Both the position numbers and the translations under genes were made by a program. Shown in pieces: positions 1 through 29,700 of a stretch of DNA of 60,000 bases (positions are counted from its first letter, which is position 1; every line of letters begins with the position of its first letter). A model generated the notes under the pieces. The model worked only from the letters and a program-made list of their open reading frames with translations, had not been told where the DNA came from and made no database searches. The DNA is from Hydractinia symbiolongicarpus (lineage: Eukaryota; Cnidaria; Hydrozoa; Anthoathecata; Hydractiniidae), in assembly GCF_029227915.1 (NCBI RefSeq), contig NC_079875.1, positions 6,946,001 through 7,006,000 on the forward strand, given 5' to 3'.

Positions 1-1
1 T

Positions 2-718
2 ATTAGTGGAAGGTTAAGAGCTGACGTACAGTTTGTATGCAAGCGTTGCAAAGGTGAGATTATAGAGAATGAAGTATTTCCAGCTTTAATGATGTACAAC
101 AGTGGCTCGTTAGAGATAGTTAAGAACTTCTGTTACTTAGGTGATATGTTGGGCAGTGAAGGGGGTGTTGGAAGAAGTGTTACTTGCAGGATAGGTTCTG
201 CTTGGAAAAAGTTTAGAGAGTTACTTCCTTTATTGACTAGTAGAGTCCTGTCAATTGAGGTAAAAGGTAGGTTGTATGAGGCCTGTGTAAGAAGTGTTAT
301 GTTGTACGGTAGTGAGACATGGGCAGTGAAGCAGGAAGATCTTGACCGTTAAGAAAGGAATGATATGAGAATGGTTAGGTGGATGTGTAATGCCAGTCTG
401 AGAGACAGAAAGAGTTCAGATGAGCTAAGAAGCAGGCTAAGTCTCCGTAGAATTAAAGATGTTATCTAGATAAGAAGATTGAATTGGCTGGGGCACTTGG
501 AAAGAATGGAGGAGGATAATTGGGTAAGAAAGTGTAGAGACTTGATAGTTCCTGGGGCAAAGCCCAGAGGCAGACCGAGAAAGACTTGGCAGGAGGTTAT
601 AAGGACAGACTTGATAGAGAGGAAGTTGAGTTTAGATCTAACACAGTCTAGATCAGATTGGAAAAGGGTCATTAATATACCCCGTCCAACCCATGCTAGC
701 ATGGAAAACGGACGTTAA
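2..718 (+). pseudogene. Decayed 3' end of a non-LTR (LINE-type) retrotransposon, reverse-transcriptase C-terminal region
   Basis: One reading frame runs from base 2 to the TAA at 716-718 and is broken by two in-frame stops, TAA at 350-352 and TAG at 467-469. The conceptual protein has hallmarks of the region after the reverse-transcriptase palm in LINE elements: a CKRC pair near the start, then FCYLGDML, then YGSETWAVK, then RLNWLGHLERM, then KPRGRPRKTW. These blocks occur in this order in RTE/Jockey-like elements of invertebrates. The copy is 5'-truncated by the window edge. It is followed at 724-752 by a GAT/ATG microsatellite, a common tail type for such elements. It most likely sits in an upstream intron of the insulin-receptor gene, in the same orientation. 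It is not functional. The family within the LINE class was not determined. Confidence 0.85.
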
Positions 719-1889
719 GCCGAGAATGATGAATGATGATGATGATGATGATAGTTTATTTGATGCAATCAGAACAATTTTGAACTCAAATCTCCTTAAT
801 AACTCTTTGTTAGATAAATACGATGTCATACATTATTTTCATCTGCATGTAAGAAAATGATAGCTATTATAAGTAATGAAAAAAAACTATCATAGGATGA
901 GCATCTCTATAATAATGTAGAGATGCTTTTTTTTATCTTTTTGTGCACGAGAAAAAAGTTGTCTTATGGAAACACAAAATGCGATATAAAAAGGACAGGT
1001 GAATCTGTGGATTTATCCACAGGGTATTAAGTAGTGTATTATATGTATATTTTTCCATATATGTTTACCCAAGCCAACAGGATTAACAAAATAATGTTAA
1101 TTTTTTAATACCCATTTTTACCTTCTTAAAAGTGGGATTTTACAGACCTTGTTGCATTTGTGTATATGTCTGTTTTTTTCCTTAAAATATGCCTAGTAAT
1201 GTTGTTAGGTTTACTTGACTACTCTCATTAGTAGTAACTAGTCGATAAGGCTTGTGGAGAAATCCACTTAGGCAGAAGGGCAATGGGAAAATAGGTTGTT
1301 TTAGATTTTTGCTGACGTCAGCAGTGGATATACAAAACGAAATTCAGTTTATTCGTTTCCTGTAATGTGCAGAGATTGAAACACTGATGACAACGGTTAA
1401 GAAGAAGATAGAAAGGTTTCATAATTTTGCAGACGTCAGCAAAGTACCTAATAAAACTATCAAAAACTATCAGACGTCAGAAAATTACCTAATAAAACTA
1501 TCAAAAATTTTTCTTTCGAAATTCATAAACCCGTTGCCTTTATCGCATAGATCTTGAAACCCTGATCAAGAAAATGTATAGGATCATTACTTTTGACAAA
1601 CGATTGCAGAGATATTGGGGGTTTTATTTTAATTTAAACATTTTCTCTTTTAATTTTTATTTCACCACTTACTTTTAACATTCAGTTTATGGTGTGCATC
1701 TTTTCCTAAAACATTTGAAACCGTAGGATAAAAAGGTTAGTATTGGGTTCAACACATCTAGGTGATACAACCTAACACATCCAGATGACGCAATCCATTT
1801 TCTAAAAAATATTTCAAATCATACGAGAAAAAAGAAGTGCATTTTTTTAGTAAAATAACCTATCCTGTCTTACTTGTTAATATTTTCAG
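719..1889. other. Non-coding stretch before the first receptor exon in the window
   Basis: It begins with the (GAT)n tail at 724-752. I found no exon that could encode the receptor signal peptide or L1 domain, so those exons should lie upstream of base 1. The stretch at about 965-1025 belongs to a dispersed repeat (TGTGGATTTATCC, seen again inverted near 4645 and 32570). ACTAGTCGATAAGGCT near 1236 resembles the arms of the hairpin at 38446-38500. The rest is AT-rich intron-like sequence ending in the acceptor TATTTTCAG at 1889. Confidence 0.5.
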
Positions 1890-19532
<17,643 letters not shown>

Positions 19533-20452
19533 TAAGGGAAAGCGAACTGAGTTTGTCGCTGCTATTTCTACGGATATCGCATAGTAATTTTTAACCCGTA
19601 GGATGTATGTATTTGGTGTACTTGGTAAGCACTTTTAATTATTTAAATGTTTAGCTAGATGATCAAACAGTGCAGGTTTACTTCTGTATGTATGTGTAAA
19701 GTCAAAAGGTTCTTTCTAAGTTGAAAAGATGGTATCTTTAATGCGTTTGCTTATAGTTGTAGTTCCGTTAACCTTGTAAACCGCGTGCTGTTGAGTTTGA
19801 GCTAAACATGCGGTAATAATTTGTTTGTATATTATATTTAAAGTCCAACCCTATATTCAGTTACGTATTTCACTAAGACTTTTTCCAGAACTAGTGAAAT
19901 ACCTTCTACGCGTTTCATCAAGACCAGTTCTAAACTAGAGAAATCCCCCTTACAACCCCCGCCCCTTCTATATGAATTTGTATGCGTAAATATTGAATTG
20001 AATTTATATTTCTAAGACTAAAATTTTTTTTGTTTAGTTTAGTTATTATAACAACCTGTTTTTACCGGAATTAAAGTTTTGTAACTGAAATGTTAAAAGG
20101 GTGTGAGGTTAGATTTTGAATGTGGTAGCCTTCACCAACATTGTCGTCTGAGACGTAAAAATATCAATAAGCTTTTATACCATTTTTTTTAAACATCCAA
20201 ATAATCAAAGGGAATTATATTCAACTATATTCAGTTTTGTTATTTAATTGGGATGCACCACATATATTTGCAGAATGCACCTTCGTAATTTGCTCAACCG
20301 AGTGTGAATATGTTATGCTTTATTTTACTAAGGAATTATTTTTTTCAACATTTTTTTATTTTACTTCATTTGGTTTGATGAACACGTATGTTTCCGCCCA
20401 AACCCGCGATTTTTTTTTTATAATAATGGTCATTTACACGCGGTTTTTAAAC

Positions 20453-20458
20453 AATAAA
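20453..20458 (+). terminator. Candidate polyadenylation signal of the receptor gene
   Basis: AATAAA lies about 920 bp after the receptor stop codon and is followed by a GT-rich stretch (GTGTGAACGTCTTCGTGTG). It is the first canonical hexamer I noticed in sense orientation downstream of the stop. No transcript data support it. Confidence 0.35.
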
Positions 20459-21357
20459 CGCGTGTGAACGTCTTCGTGTGAAAGACACGTGTTCTTGTTA
20501 TTTATTTTTCTACTGAATTTTCCTAATATTTGTCAGTATATTTTTATATATATAATTGTATTTATCGTAATAATACTTTTGATAACAATGTAGTAACATG
20601 TTCAGCTTTTCTGTGTTTTTTTTTAAATGTATTTTGACACTCGTAATATGCGGAGTTCTACTTCAGGGCATGACGAGAGTTCGTACGACGAACAAGACAG
20701 TTGTAGAGCTATTAAGCTGCGGAACCAATGTTATAACGAAGCTGGGTTTTTTGTTTATCAATCTGCGTGTCTTTTTGCATAACAATTGCACCAGGTGATG
20801 CAAAAATAATTACTAAAAATCGTTTTTTACTTTCCACAAATGCAAGACTGAAATATAATGAGCTTGTTGTGTAGTAAAAGCACGTGACATGACAATATCA
20901 ATGAAGTATGCAGCATCAAGGAAACACTTCAAAGTATGATAGATAAAAAGTTCATTGAAGCAACAAAAAGTTAGTATTGCAGGTCAGGTTGACGACTCAG
21001 TCTAGTTGAATCATGTGGCGTGCTTAGCTCAGATGTTATTTTACACATCCTGGTGAAAATCTAACAGCGCTCTGTTATAGCGGCAAGTGCCAGACGGAAT
21101 ATTTTATATGCTTAATCTTCCCTCCTTATAAAAGTTGCAAAGTTATTGTTAAATAATTGCGGGCAATAAACCACATTGGCCACCAGGATACAGGTTACAA
21201 ATTTAATGGGAAGCCCTTTTTGTAAATGCTAACAACACCCATATAACACCCATTAAATAAACAGACTGCAGTCTGTCGTTTACCATGCCAATTAATTACC
21301 TGTCTCAGAAGCGCAGTGTGAATATATACACAAAACAGGCTCTATTTTAGCTTCCAT

Positions 21358-21423
21358 ATAGACCATTTAGGAGATTATGCGCCATTATGGATTTTCAAAG
21401 CCGGTGGTGCAAGTTGAACTTTG
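21358..21423 (+). repeat. 66-bp dispersed repeat, left arm of an inverted pair
   Basis: The segment from TAGACCATTTAGGAGATTATG to GTGGTGCAAGTTGAACTTTG recurs as its reverse complement at 23422-23489 with a few differences. The pair surrounds the pogo-type element. Beyond the arms the flanks do not match. Confidence 0.7.
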
Positions 21424-21540
21424 AACCCTATATGCCGTAGTAGAAAACTCTCTTAAACACACACAAACAGAAACGAGTTTTGTATACACTCTTAGCGTGT
21501 TTAGGTCTTCGTAATGTTTTTATCTAAATAACAGGGGATA

Positions 21541-22417
21541 CCGTAAATCTCCAAATAAACGCCTCCCATCTTTTAAACACCTTCCTCTAATAAATACCCC
21601 CTTAAAATCCGAAATATTTTATAAACGCCCCCTCTATTAAACGCCCCCCTCGAGAGGGGCGTTTAATATAAGCACCTTTAATAAACCACTTAATAAATCC
21701 CTACTGGCAAACGGGTCAACCCCCCCCCCCCCCCCCCCTACTATGTAATAGCTTATAGATGATACAAGAGAAGGAAGAGAAACCAATTAATGGTGAGAAT
21801 TTTTTTTTAAGAAATTACAGGAAACTTCCGGTATAAAGACTTTTTTGGTGAATAAGTTCCAAGGTTTTGTAAGTGTCCTTTCGTTGATGTAGCTGCTCGT
21901 CCAACAAACATTGAATTTCAAGATTGAGATAAAAAGAGTACGAGAATGGCGTCAAAACAAGGAAAACATTGTAGTTATGAAAAACAAGCGTCAGAGGCTC
22001 GAGGGTGGTGGTAGAAAGTTAACTGACCAACAACTGGAGGATGATATTCTAAAATGGATACTAGAACGGCGTGGTAATATGCTTCGTGTTTCTCGTAAAC
22101 TCATCATGTTTAAAGCAAAGTCTATGTTTGACGAGACATATGGAGAAGATAACGAATTGAAAGATTCATTTATTGCAAGTCCTGGCGATACTAATGAAAT
22201 TAACCCACCAACCTACCGATTCTGACATTGAGGATGCAAATGATCCTGGTAATCTTCTAGATGAAGATGAAGATGATTTTTTAACTGTTGTGTAAAAGAA
22301 ATATAACTGAAAATAAATAAACGCCTCCCTCTTTTAAATACGCCTCCCTCTAATAAACGCCCCCCTCAAAACGGAAAATTAAATAAACACCCCGGGCGTT
22401 TATTTGGAGATTTACGG
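21541..22417 (+). mobile_element. Pogo-type (Tc1/mariner superfamily) DNA transposon, internally deleted
   Basis: The ends are perfect 23-bp inverted repeats, 21541-21563 and 22395-22417, beginning CCGTAAATCTCC. They are flanked by the dinucleotide TA on both sides (21539-21540 and 22418-22419), the target duplication of this superfamily. Subterminal regions are full of repeated AATAAACGCC(T/C)CCC blocks in both orientations, including an inverted pair around 21637-21668. Between them lies a remnant frame for a CENP-B/pogo-like DNA-binding domain. The DDE catalytic domain is absent, so the copy is non-autonomous. Its length is 877 bp. A run of 18 C residues is at 21721-21738. Confidence 0.85.
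21911..22301 (+). pseudogene. Remnant of a pogo-type transposase: CENP-B-like HTH followed by an acidic C-terminus
   Basis: The frame to 22225 encodes KIKRVREWRQNKENI, then RQRLEGGGRK, then LEDDILKWILERR, then LRVSRK. This is the pattern of the second helix-turn-helix of CENP-B/pogo/Tigger DNA-binding domains (W-x(n)-GGGRK-x(n)-L-x(2)-W-ERR-x-LRVS). After a shift of one frame near 22205 the sequence continues as an acidic tail DSDIEDANDPGNLL with DEDEDDFLTVV and a stop at about 22294. The link of an N-terminal binding domain directly to a C-terminal acidic tail shows that the central DDE domain was deleted. No ATG gives a complete protein. It probably derives from the transposase that recognised the terminal repeats around it. 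Confidence 0.75.
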
Positions 22418-22611
22418 TAACCCAGACAACTTTTATTTAAGCGTATTGCTTTGATCTATTAATGAATTATAAATAGCAATTAAATACACGTGTAGGACGT
22501 AGGGATTCTGAGTGTGTTTTGTTATTATTTTTGACTCCTATTTAATACATTTTAAAAGTAACGCTCAAGTGGATATTTAATCAACTTTAAACATATTTTT
22601 ACGATCGAATT

Positions 22612-22749
22612 ATGCCTTTTACAACGTATGATGATTTTTTAGAACTTAGTGTGAGGCAGCTGACTGACTTCTTGTCAGCTCTTACAACGTATGAGGATTT
22701 TTTAGAACTTAGTCTGAGGCAGCTGACTGGCTTCTTGTGGACTGAGTAA
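22612..22749 (+). other. 45-codon open frame built from a 63-bp tandem duplication
   Basis: From ATG at 22612 to TAA at 22747-22749 the frame encodes two near-identical 21-residue units (TTYDDFLELSVRQLTDFLSA and TTYEDFLELSLRQLTGFLW). The unit resembles the first helix of SAP-type motifs that start some transposon-borne recombinase-like proteins in invertebrates. That similarity is from memory and weak. No downstream continuation is visible. It is most likely a transposon fragment and not an expressed gene. Confidence 0.3.
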
Positions 22750-23421
22750 TAGTTGAGTTAATCGCCAGAGCTTTTTCTTCAATGGAACTTATGATGCCAA
22801 TAATTTAAACAAGTTTCACAGAGTTATTTATTTATTTATTTATTTATCATAAATATTTACACTTTAGTAATAAATTACTGCTATAATTGCATGTCCTGAT
22901 AAAGAAACCGATGAAGACATACGTATATATATGATATCTCTATAAGAAGTGTATTGAAATTTTTTACACCCATTATGGATAAGAAGCCAGATTATTTTGC
23001 GAGCTTAAGTTTCAGTAAGGTATTTCCAAAATTAAAAATTTCTCTCTAAAGTAAATGTAATCCAAGTTTAAAATCCAATGCCAATATCTTTATAATGCAC
23101 AAAGCAGCTACACAATTTTAAATATCTAAATATAAAACGAAATTACCTTTAACCAAGCATTAATTACCTTATAGCTAGCTACAGTATAGTGTCCTAAAAG
23201 CATTTTTGGGAGACCTCTAGCTAGCTAGCTAGTTTAAAGTTTTTAGGATACATTAAGTTGCCTTTATTGTACAAAAAGAAATTAAAAGTACAAATAGGTG
23301 GCTAATAAAAGTATTTTTTAAAATATATATCATAAAATTAGGATCACAAACATAAAAACAGATAACAAAAAGCAAAACTGTTCTGCTGCGTAAGGCAAAA
23401 GACGGAATAAAACGTGAAGTC

Positions 23422-23489
23422 CAAAGTTCAACTTGCACCACCGAGTTCCGCAAATTCATAATTGGCGCATAATCTCCGAAATGGTCTAT
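23422..23489 (-). repeat. 68-bp dispersed repeat, right arm of an inverted pair
   Basis: This is the reverse complement of 21358-21423, sharing GCAAGTTGAACTTTG and GAGATTATGCGCC when read on the minus strand. It lies inside a long minus-strand open frame, which is probably chance or an old transposon reading frame. Confidence 0.7.
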
Positions 23490-24954
23490 TGTAAATACTT
23501 TAAATTGTTTTACAGAGGAAACATTAAACAGGCTGGCAAAATCGTAGAAATTGAGCAGCAATATCGATAATAATATGCGTATTTTATTCAAAGTAGTAGC
23601 CGAATTGCCATTTTTTACTGAGGAATGACAAGGAAATATGGACGGACATATCTGCGATGGACAACTCTTGTTTTTTATGGAATGGAGAGTAGTTTTGAAA
23701 ATCAATTTAGGCGCTCATACTGCTTAACATTTATCTGAGCAAAGTAGATAATTTTTGCAGTTTATGGGTTGGTACTGATGATAATGTGACTTCTCGTTTC
23801 TTATATATATCATTGCAACTAACTTATGTTTTTTATTCAGGCTAGGAAAATAGAAATAAATCTAGTCCAGTAACCTCTAGAAATCCCTTGACAAGCTTTA
23901 TTTTTCTATAATAGTTCTATATCGGTTAGTTTATTTCAGCTTGTTACGTCAGAATCAGCGTGTAGAACTTATCTAGATCCGGTTTTTATCCTCTGAGTAC
24001 ACATCTCGTAATCTTTCTGAAATATATTCGCATGAAGATATAGGTCGTGGTTAGATACGTATGTAGTTTTTAATAGACGCTTTAGCTGCGGTTTAATTAA
24101 TTTCTAGACTTGCTAAAGATGCCCGGATAAAAAATTTTTTCTATATGAAACTTTCTCTTAATTGTACTTAGCAATCCACAAATATATCTTTCTCTTCGAG
24201 GGGTTTTCGAACAGTAAAGAGAGAAGAAGGAGGTTTCGTGCGAAATTTGTACATTTTAGTTCAAGAATTTATTTGTAAAATTGAACGAGTTTTTCCGTCA
24301 TGTTCTAACCCAGATGTCAAGAATAGTATATAGATATTTGACATACTTCCACATTACTTTGCGAACTGAAAGTGTTTGTCGTAAACACGATTGTTGTGAA
24401 AGAACCAGGGACTTGCATACGGCCTGAGCTCTGTTAATTCAGGTTACAAATATTGCACTGAATTACCTTGCTATACGACCAATCATTTTCAGAACCATCG
24501 AGGAACTTCATATAGCTACATGTGGTGCTATGTCTCCTGAACCCGTTTTTCGTTCAAACAACCAATCCATAAGTAGACTTCACATAGCTTGTCTAACGAA
24601 TCTCGAAACAAAGCATTTGTTTCAATTTAACTACTGGTTTAAAAATAGCATCTTTGTTAGCGCATGTGCACTAAATCAATAATTTGGTCAAAGTACCCAC
24701 GACACGCTAACAAAAAAAACATCGTGGGATTTTTTTCGCTACAGCGGGAATCACAGAATATGGAAACAAACATGTACGTGCATTGACCAGAAAGGATTTA
24801 ACGTTTCTCCGTTTTTTTCTGTTATCAACAGGCAAAAGGGTTTAGTTGACAACAGGGTTGGAAAAAGGAACAATGTGCCCGTCATGCCAAGCAAAACATT
24901 TGTCTTAGCTAGTCGTTGGTATTAATAGCCGGGAAAGCAGAAATGCATGTATAT

Positions 24955-25160
24955 GGTACATTGTGTGGGCCTTTGGATGTTGCATGAAGTTGTCTGGCTC
25001 AGCACGGAACCTAATTGCGGTCTGCGTAGCCGAAATGAGCATTAAATACTCTAGGACTCCTCACTGAAGCCATGGCCCCTCCTGGAAATAATAGAACGGG
25101 TATATCCCTTGATCCTTGTGAGGCTGGCAATGTAAAGTATGCACACCTATCTATCTATTA
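24955..25160 (+). mobile_element. tRNA-derived SINE, 5'-truncated copy
   Basis: It matches the body of the copy at 17542-17880 from CATTGTGTGGGCC through GAGCATTAAATACTCTAGGA and CATGGCCCCTCCTGG to the 3' end. It ends in GCACACCTATCTATCTATT, a TATC-type microsatellite tail. The tRNA-like head is missing, as expected for incomplete reverse transcription. Confidence 0.85.
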
Positions 25161-25667
25161 GACAATAGCACAATGAACAACGAAAATCTTACATCAGGTA
25201 AATAAATATTATAAAATATTAGCAAGTGCACGATGAAGTTACTTCGCACAATTTGTAAAACCAATTTTAGTATCCTCAGTAATTATATTTCGAGGAAGAC
25301 TAGTGAGTGTATGATGTCCATCGATCTCTTTATGATGATCCAGCCCTGCGATAATCACCCAACCAAAGTAATTCCAGCAGGAAATTGAATGTATACCAGT
25401 CCATGTACTACTAGTAAGAACAAAGAATAAAACGTTTCCAGTTGTAAACTTATGTTTTTTGGAACTGACACTGGCAATTCCAGAAATTATTATGCCATTT
25501 TGGTACTAGAAAAGATGTTCCGCCGTGTTTTTAAGAAATTTTCCCATATGTTATATGGCTTTTTATTATATTTTATTGTATAGGAATGTAAAAAGTTTTT
25601 ATTTTTTTGTTGAATATCTGTGTGCTAGCCAATTCATGCACACTCGCACAAATTTTCTTCGGCGTTC

Positions 25668-25759
25668 AACCTCGTCTCCCAGGGCACCTTATTACTTTTC
25701 TGACAGACATCGGGACGGCGATACGCCGTCCTGATATAACAGTCGCTGGAAACGAGATT
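25668..25759. mobile_element. 92-bp mini inverted-repeat element, AACCTCG family
   Basis: It starts AACCTCGTCTCCCAGGGC and ends AACGAGATT, so the ends are imperfect inverted repeats. The 11-bp flanks CTTCGGCGTTC (25657-25667) and GTTCAGCGTCA (25760-25770) agree at 7 of 11 positions, consistent with an old target duplication. The middle contains GGGACGGCGATACGCCGTCC, a small palindrome. Confidence 0.5.
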
Positions 25760-25973
25760 GTTCAGCGTCATGGTATTCGCGTTAGCCACATATGTTTCTT
25801 TTTTTTTTTTACAAATTTATTATTAAGCAGTCTTAAAAGAATTATTTTAACTTCATTTTGATTAGTTTATAATGTCATTAACGTCAAAAAATAACCTGAG
25901 TTTAGCATACCTTTGTTTCAACATCTTTTCATGATGATCTACAGACAGTGATCTACGATAAACGACCTCGTGC

Positions 25974-26075
25974 AACTTCGTTTCCAGCCCCTGTTGTCTC
26001 TTTTCCTAACCGGGACGGCGAGGTATTGCCGTTTAATGTTAGTAGAAAAAATACAAGTGCCCTGGGGACGAGGTT
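25974..26075. mobile_element. 102-bp mini inverted-repeat element, AACCTCG family
   Basis: It starts AACTTCGTTTCCAGCCCC and ends CCCTGGGGACGAGGTT. The flanks CGACCTCGTGC (25963-25973) and GGACCTCATGT (26076-26086) agree at 8 of 11 positions. It shares an internal GGACGGCGA block with the other members. Confidence 0.55.
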
Positions 26076-26756
26076 GGACCTCATGTAATAATTTTATGTA
26101 AAAAAAACATCGTCACTGATCCAAATTCCAATAATATAGCTTAAGTAAAATTTTGGGGCAAAAGATCTTTGAAAAATGGAGCTTTGATTAATTGTCGTCA
26201 GCAGGGGGGAGGTGTCGAATTTAAAATCAAAAGACGGGTTTTCTAAAAGTTGCTATGACATTACCGCTGACCGACCAACAAATTTATCCTATCTATAGGT
26301 GGATACATTGCATAACGATCGGTTCGATCTGTTTTAACGCATGCGTATTACTGTTTCTTGGATCAGACGTCTTCCATGTTTAATTTCTTGCCTTGCTCAA
26401 CTCAATAAACACATATTCTGGTTGGGCCGAAAAAGGTTGAAAAAAAAACAACAAACACGAAACTGTTATTTAGCATGTATTATTATTAGAATGGCTGTCG
26501 CCTGACTCCCACAAAATCCAAAAGACTTGTGTTATGTTATTATTGCGTTTTTTGAGCTGATCTATTTTAGCAACAGAGTTTATTTGTGAAACGAACAGAC
26601 TTGCTTAGCTAACAATACAACTCGTTGTCATTATTGATCACAAAACCGGATTTAATTTTTACTGTCCTGATATAGCTACAGATGACGAATAGGACTATTA
26701 GAGTTTTTGTTTTAACAATAAAACTATAGGTTCACCTATAAACACTAAAACATAAC

Positions 26757-29700
26757 ATGCAGAAAAGTGATAGAGATAGGGACAGAGATCATCACAGAAC
26801 AAGTATGCCGCCATCCCGAAAACCTGGCTCGTCTTCTCGTGGTCCACACCATGGAAGAAGCTCCAGTGGATCTAGCTCTGGTGGTGTTTTAATGGTTGGA
26901 CCTAATTTTAGAGTGGGGCGTAAGATCGGCTGTGGTAACTTTGGAGAGTTAAGATTGGGTAAGTGTAATTTTAAAATCAATTTTTATTTTGAAGTAATGA
27001 AACCAACTGGTTAGTCCAAACTACAATTTTGTATGATTAATGTATATAATGGCTTAAAAAAGTCACTCTTAACCTCCCCTCCCCCTTCCCTCCCAAAATA
27101 ATCATTTCAAACTCAATTTAGGAGTAACTTTAAAGGTTAATGGGGCCCTAAGATAAACTCATCCATATTCAGATATTACTAAAAATCGTTGAGCCTGAGA
27201 CATAAAAATAAGAGATCTCTAAGTAAAAAGGGTGCCAACTTGCCTAAAAGAATACATTTTTAATGCAACACCAATGCTGAAAACGTAAAGACAAGCACCA
27301 CAAAAAACGTTTTTATATGTTTGTTGATATCAAATTCCTAGAGACTATCTTCGATACAATATGCTCAATGAAGCCACCCTCACGACATGTTTAGTTAGCA
27401 TCATTTCTATTAAAAAGTGAGTCTCTCGTTCAATCTGGTAAAAATCTAACTAAGCGAACTAATCATATTTTTGAGGGTGGCGTAAATATAATTAGAAGAA
27501 ACAACTTCATTAACTTAAGAGTTGTCTTTTCTTTGGTCAGGTAAACAGAATTGAAAGTGCTGTTTTATAATTTAGGGACTATATACTTTGTAAAAATGTG
27601 GGTGTTATTGGAAGGAAACCACAAATTTAAACAAGTCAACAAAACTGGTTGTTAAATATCCAACTTTTTGCGGGTCAGCACCCTTGTTTGAGTAGTGTAT
27701 CCCTGAAATGAAAGATACGTTTTTATTGATTGTACACTACATGCTACAGAGTGGGACATGGCAAAATGTGATATTTGAAAATTCTGTCTGCTTGCCACAT
27801 CATTAATTAATGTTTACTTTCCCCTTCCAACTTCTTAACTTATGATGTTGCATGTCTTCCAAAGTTTTAAAGAATGTGATGATTGAGAAAAATGACATAA
27901 AGCAAATAACGATATTTTGTTTGTTCAGAGTAACAAGTTAATAGTTGATGACCAGCCTTTCTAATTCATGTTGGCACTCAGCAATAAGATAAATAGATAA
28001 ATAACTGTGCTTGGCTTAGATGGGGAGACTTGAGTATTTAATAATCATTTTAAGCTATGGTCTGCGCTCCACCAGACAACTCCCTGAAACATCCATGGGC
28101 CTACAGAGTGTGCCATTTCCCTTACATGGCTGGGGTTAACTCAGGGATGTTGTAACATTCACTTGCCCATATTAAATCACCTCCAAGTGTTAGAGTTATA
28201 ACAAATAATCTACAGCACCAATTGCAAACGCCAATATGGATGTGCTAACAAAGCAGACAGGCAAATAAAATATTACAACAATTCAAACAAATTTGACTTT
28301 TAAAAGCTGATGAATGTGTCAATTGTTCATAGTCCCACAGTGTTTCCCAACACAGTTCCAGCTTTTATAGTAATAAAAATATTCCTGATCAAGCCAAATG
28401 TAACCATTTTTTGTATGACTAAAAATGTTAAATAATATTTTCATGGTTTATTCTTATACCTAGTTGCATTAGGAGTGTGTAGAGTGCATTTTATATGCCC
28501 ATTATTGTTTTTAGTCTAGTCTGGCACCATGTTGCCTATGTTCACCTGTTTGAATCCACATCTAACTTTACTGTTGCATTAAAATTAACAAAATATCATG
28601 TTTTTATAATACATAATCGAAATGGTTTTGATACAATATGAATTTTGTTAAGAAGTACAAAAGTTCTAACAATTCAGTTTTTTAAAAAAATGAAAATGAA
28701 AAATATTACAAACATGGTTGAATAGAAATATGATGTACACCTCAGTGTACATCATATTTTTAATTTAGAATGCAATTCTCAATATTTGTAGTACAAATAC
28801 TTCTCTGGTATAACAAATTGAATTTTTTTATAATTTCATGAAGAAGATAATTTTTTACTAAAGCCAGAAAAGTACTGTTTGTTTCTTTGATAAAAATAAA
28901 AAATAGATAAATTAAGTAGCTTAAAGTGTAATGAAAAAAGTTGTAAACAACAGAATTATACACTTAACAATAGGGAAACTAAGGTCAAAATTTTTTTTTT
29001 CATAAAAACGTTTATTATACTATTTAAAAAAAATACCTTAAATTTTTTTTCAAAAAAAATGTATTTTTATGAGGATTTTAGAGTAAAAAGGTTATTATTT
29101 ACATCTCCGTTAGAGTACATAAAAAAACTCTACGATGGAGAGCAATGACGTATGATCCGCGAGTGAGTAAGTGAAACCATACTATAAGGTTCGCCTGATT
29201 TGATGTATGAAGACATAAAAGATGAATTTTACTTCTTAACTATAATTGTACATTTTGTCTTTACTACTCAAAATGCCAAGTTGCCTGGCATATGGATGTT
29301 CGCAAACCACTGGGAGAGTAACTGCTAAAAAAAGTTTTTTCATGATCCCAAAGCCAGTGAATACAACTGAGAAACTTCGCGCAGCACAATGGTTGCATAA
29401 TATTGGTACTGGATTGAATGTAGAAACATTTCCATTTGGGAAAAATAAAGTTGTATGTGAAGACCACTTCCATCCTGACTGCATAAAAGATGATTTAAAA
29501 GGACGTCTAACGGGGATACCATCGAAACGGAAAGAGCTACTTTGTGGAGCAGTTCCAACTATTTTTAAACACAAAATTTACGAATTTATTAACATGGATG
29601 GCACTACCGTATTAAAACGTGATTCATCTTTAAAAAGAAAAATGCAGGAAGAATGCCTACATGTGAGTTACAAAAATCATGTTTTTTAATTTCAACCTTT

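Larger units (their letters stand above)
19533..21540. other. Receptor 3' region and start of the intergenic segment
   Basis: The first part is probably 3' untranslated sequence. After about 20500 the sequence is AT-rich without a recognisable gene. The segment 21358-21423 is one arm of a dispersed inverted pair (see 23422-23489). The open frames here are short and have no domain. Confidence 0.4.
22418..26756. other. Intergenic segment before the casein kinase gene
   Basis: Contents recognised: the duplicated short frame at 22612-22749, a (TTTA)n run at about 22827-22850, GCTAGCTAGCTAG near 23221, the repeat arm at 23422-23489, the SINE fragment at 24955-25160, and two mini-elements at 25668-25759 and 25974-26075. 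A 150-codon minus-strand frame at 23253-23705 overlaps the repeat arm and has no domain. The rest is AT-rich with nothing identifiable. The promoter of the kinase gene should lie near the 3' end, but no motif decides its position. Confidence 0.4.

Noticed and set aside
23253-23705. 150-codon minus-strand frame
   Set aside because: It overlaps the dispersed 68-bp repeat, has no recognisable domain and starts without a convincing context. It may be old transposon coding sequence.
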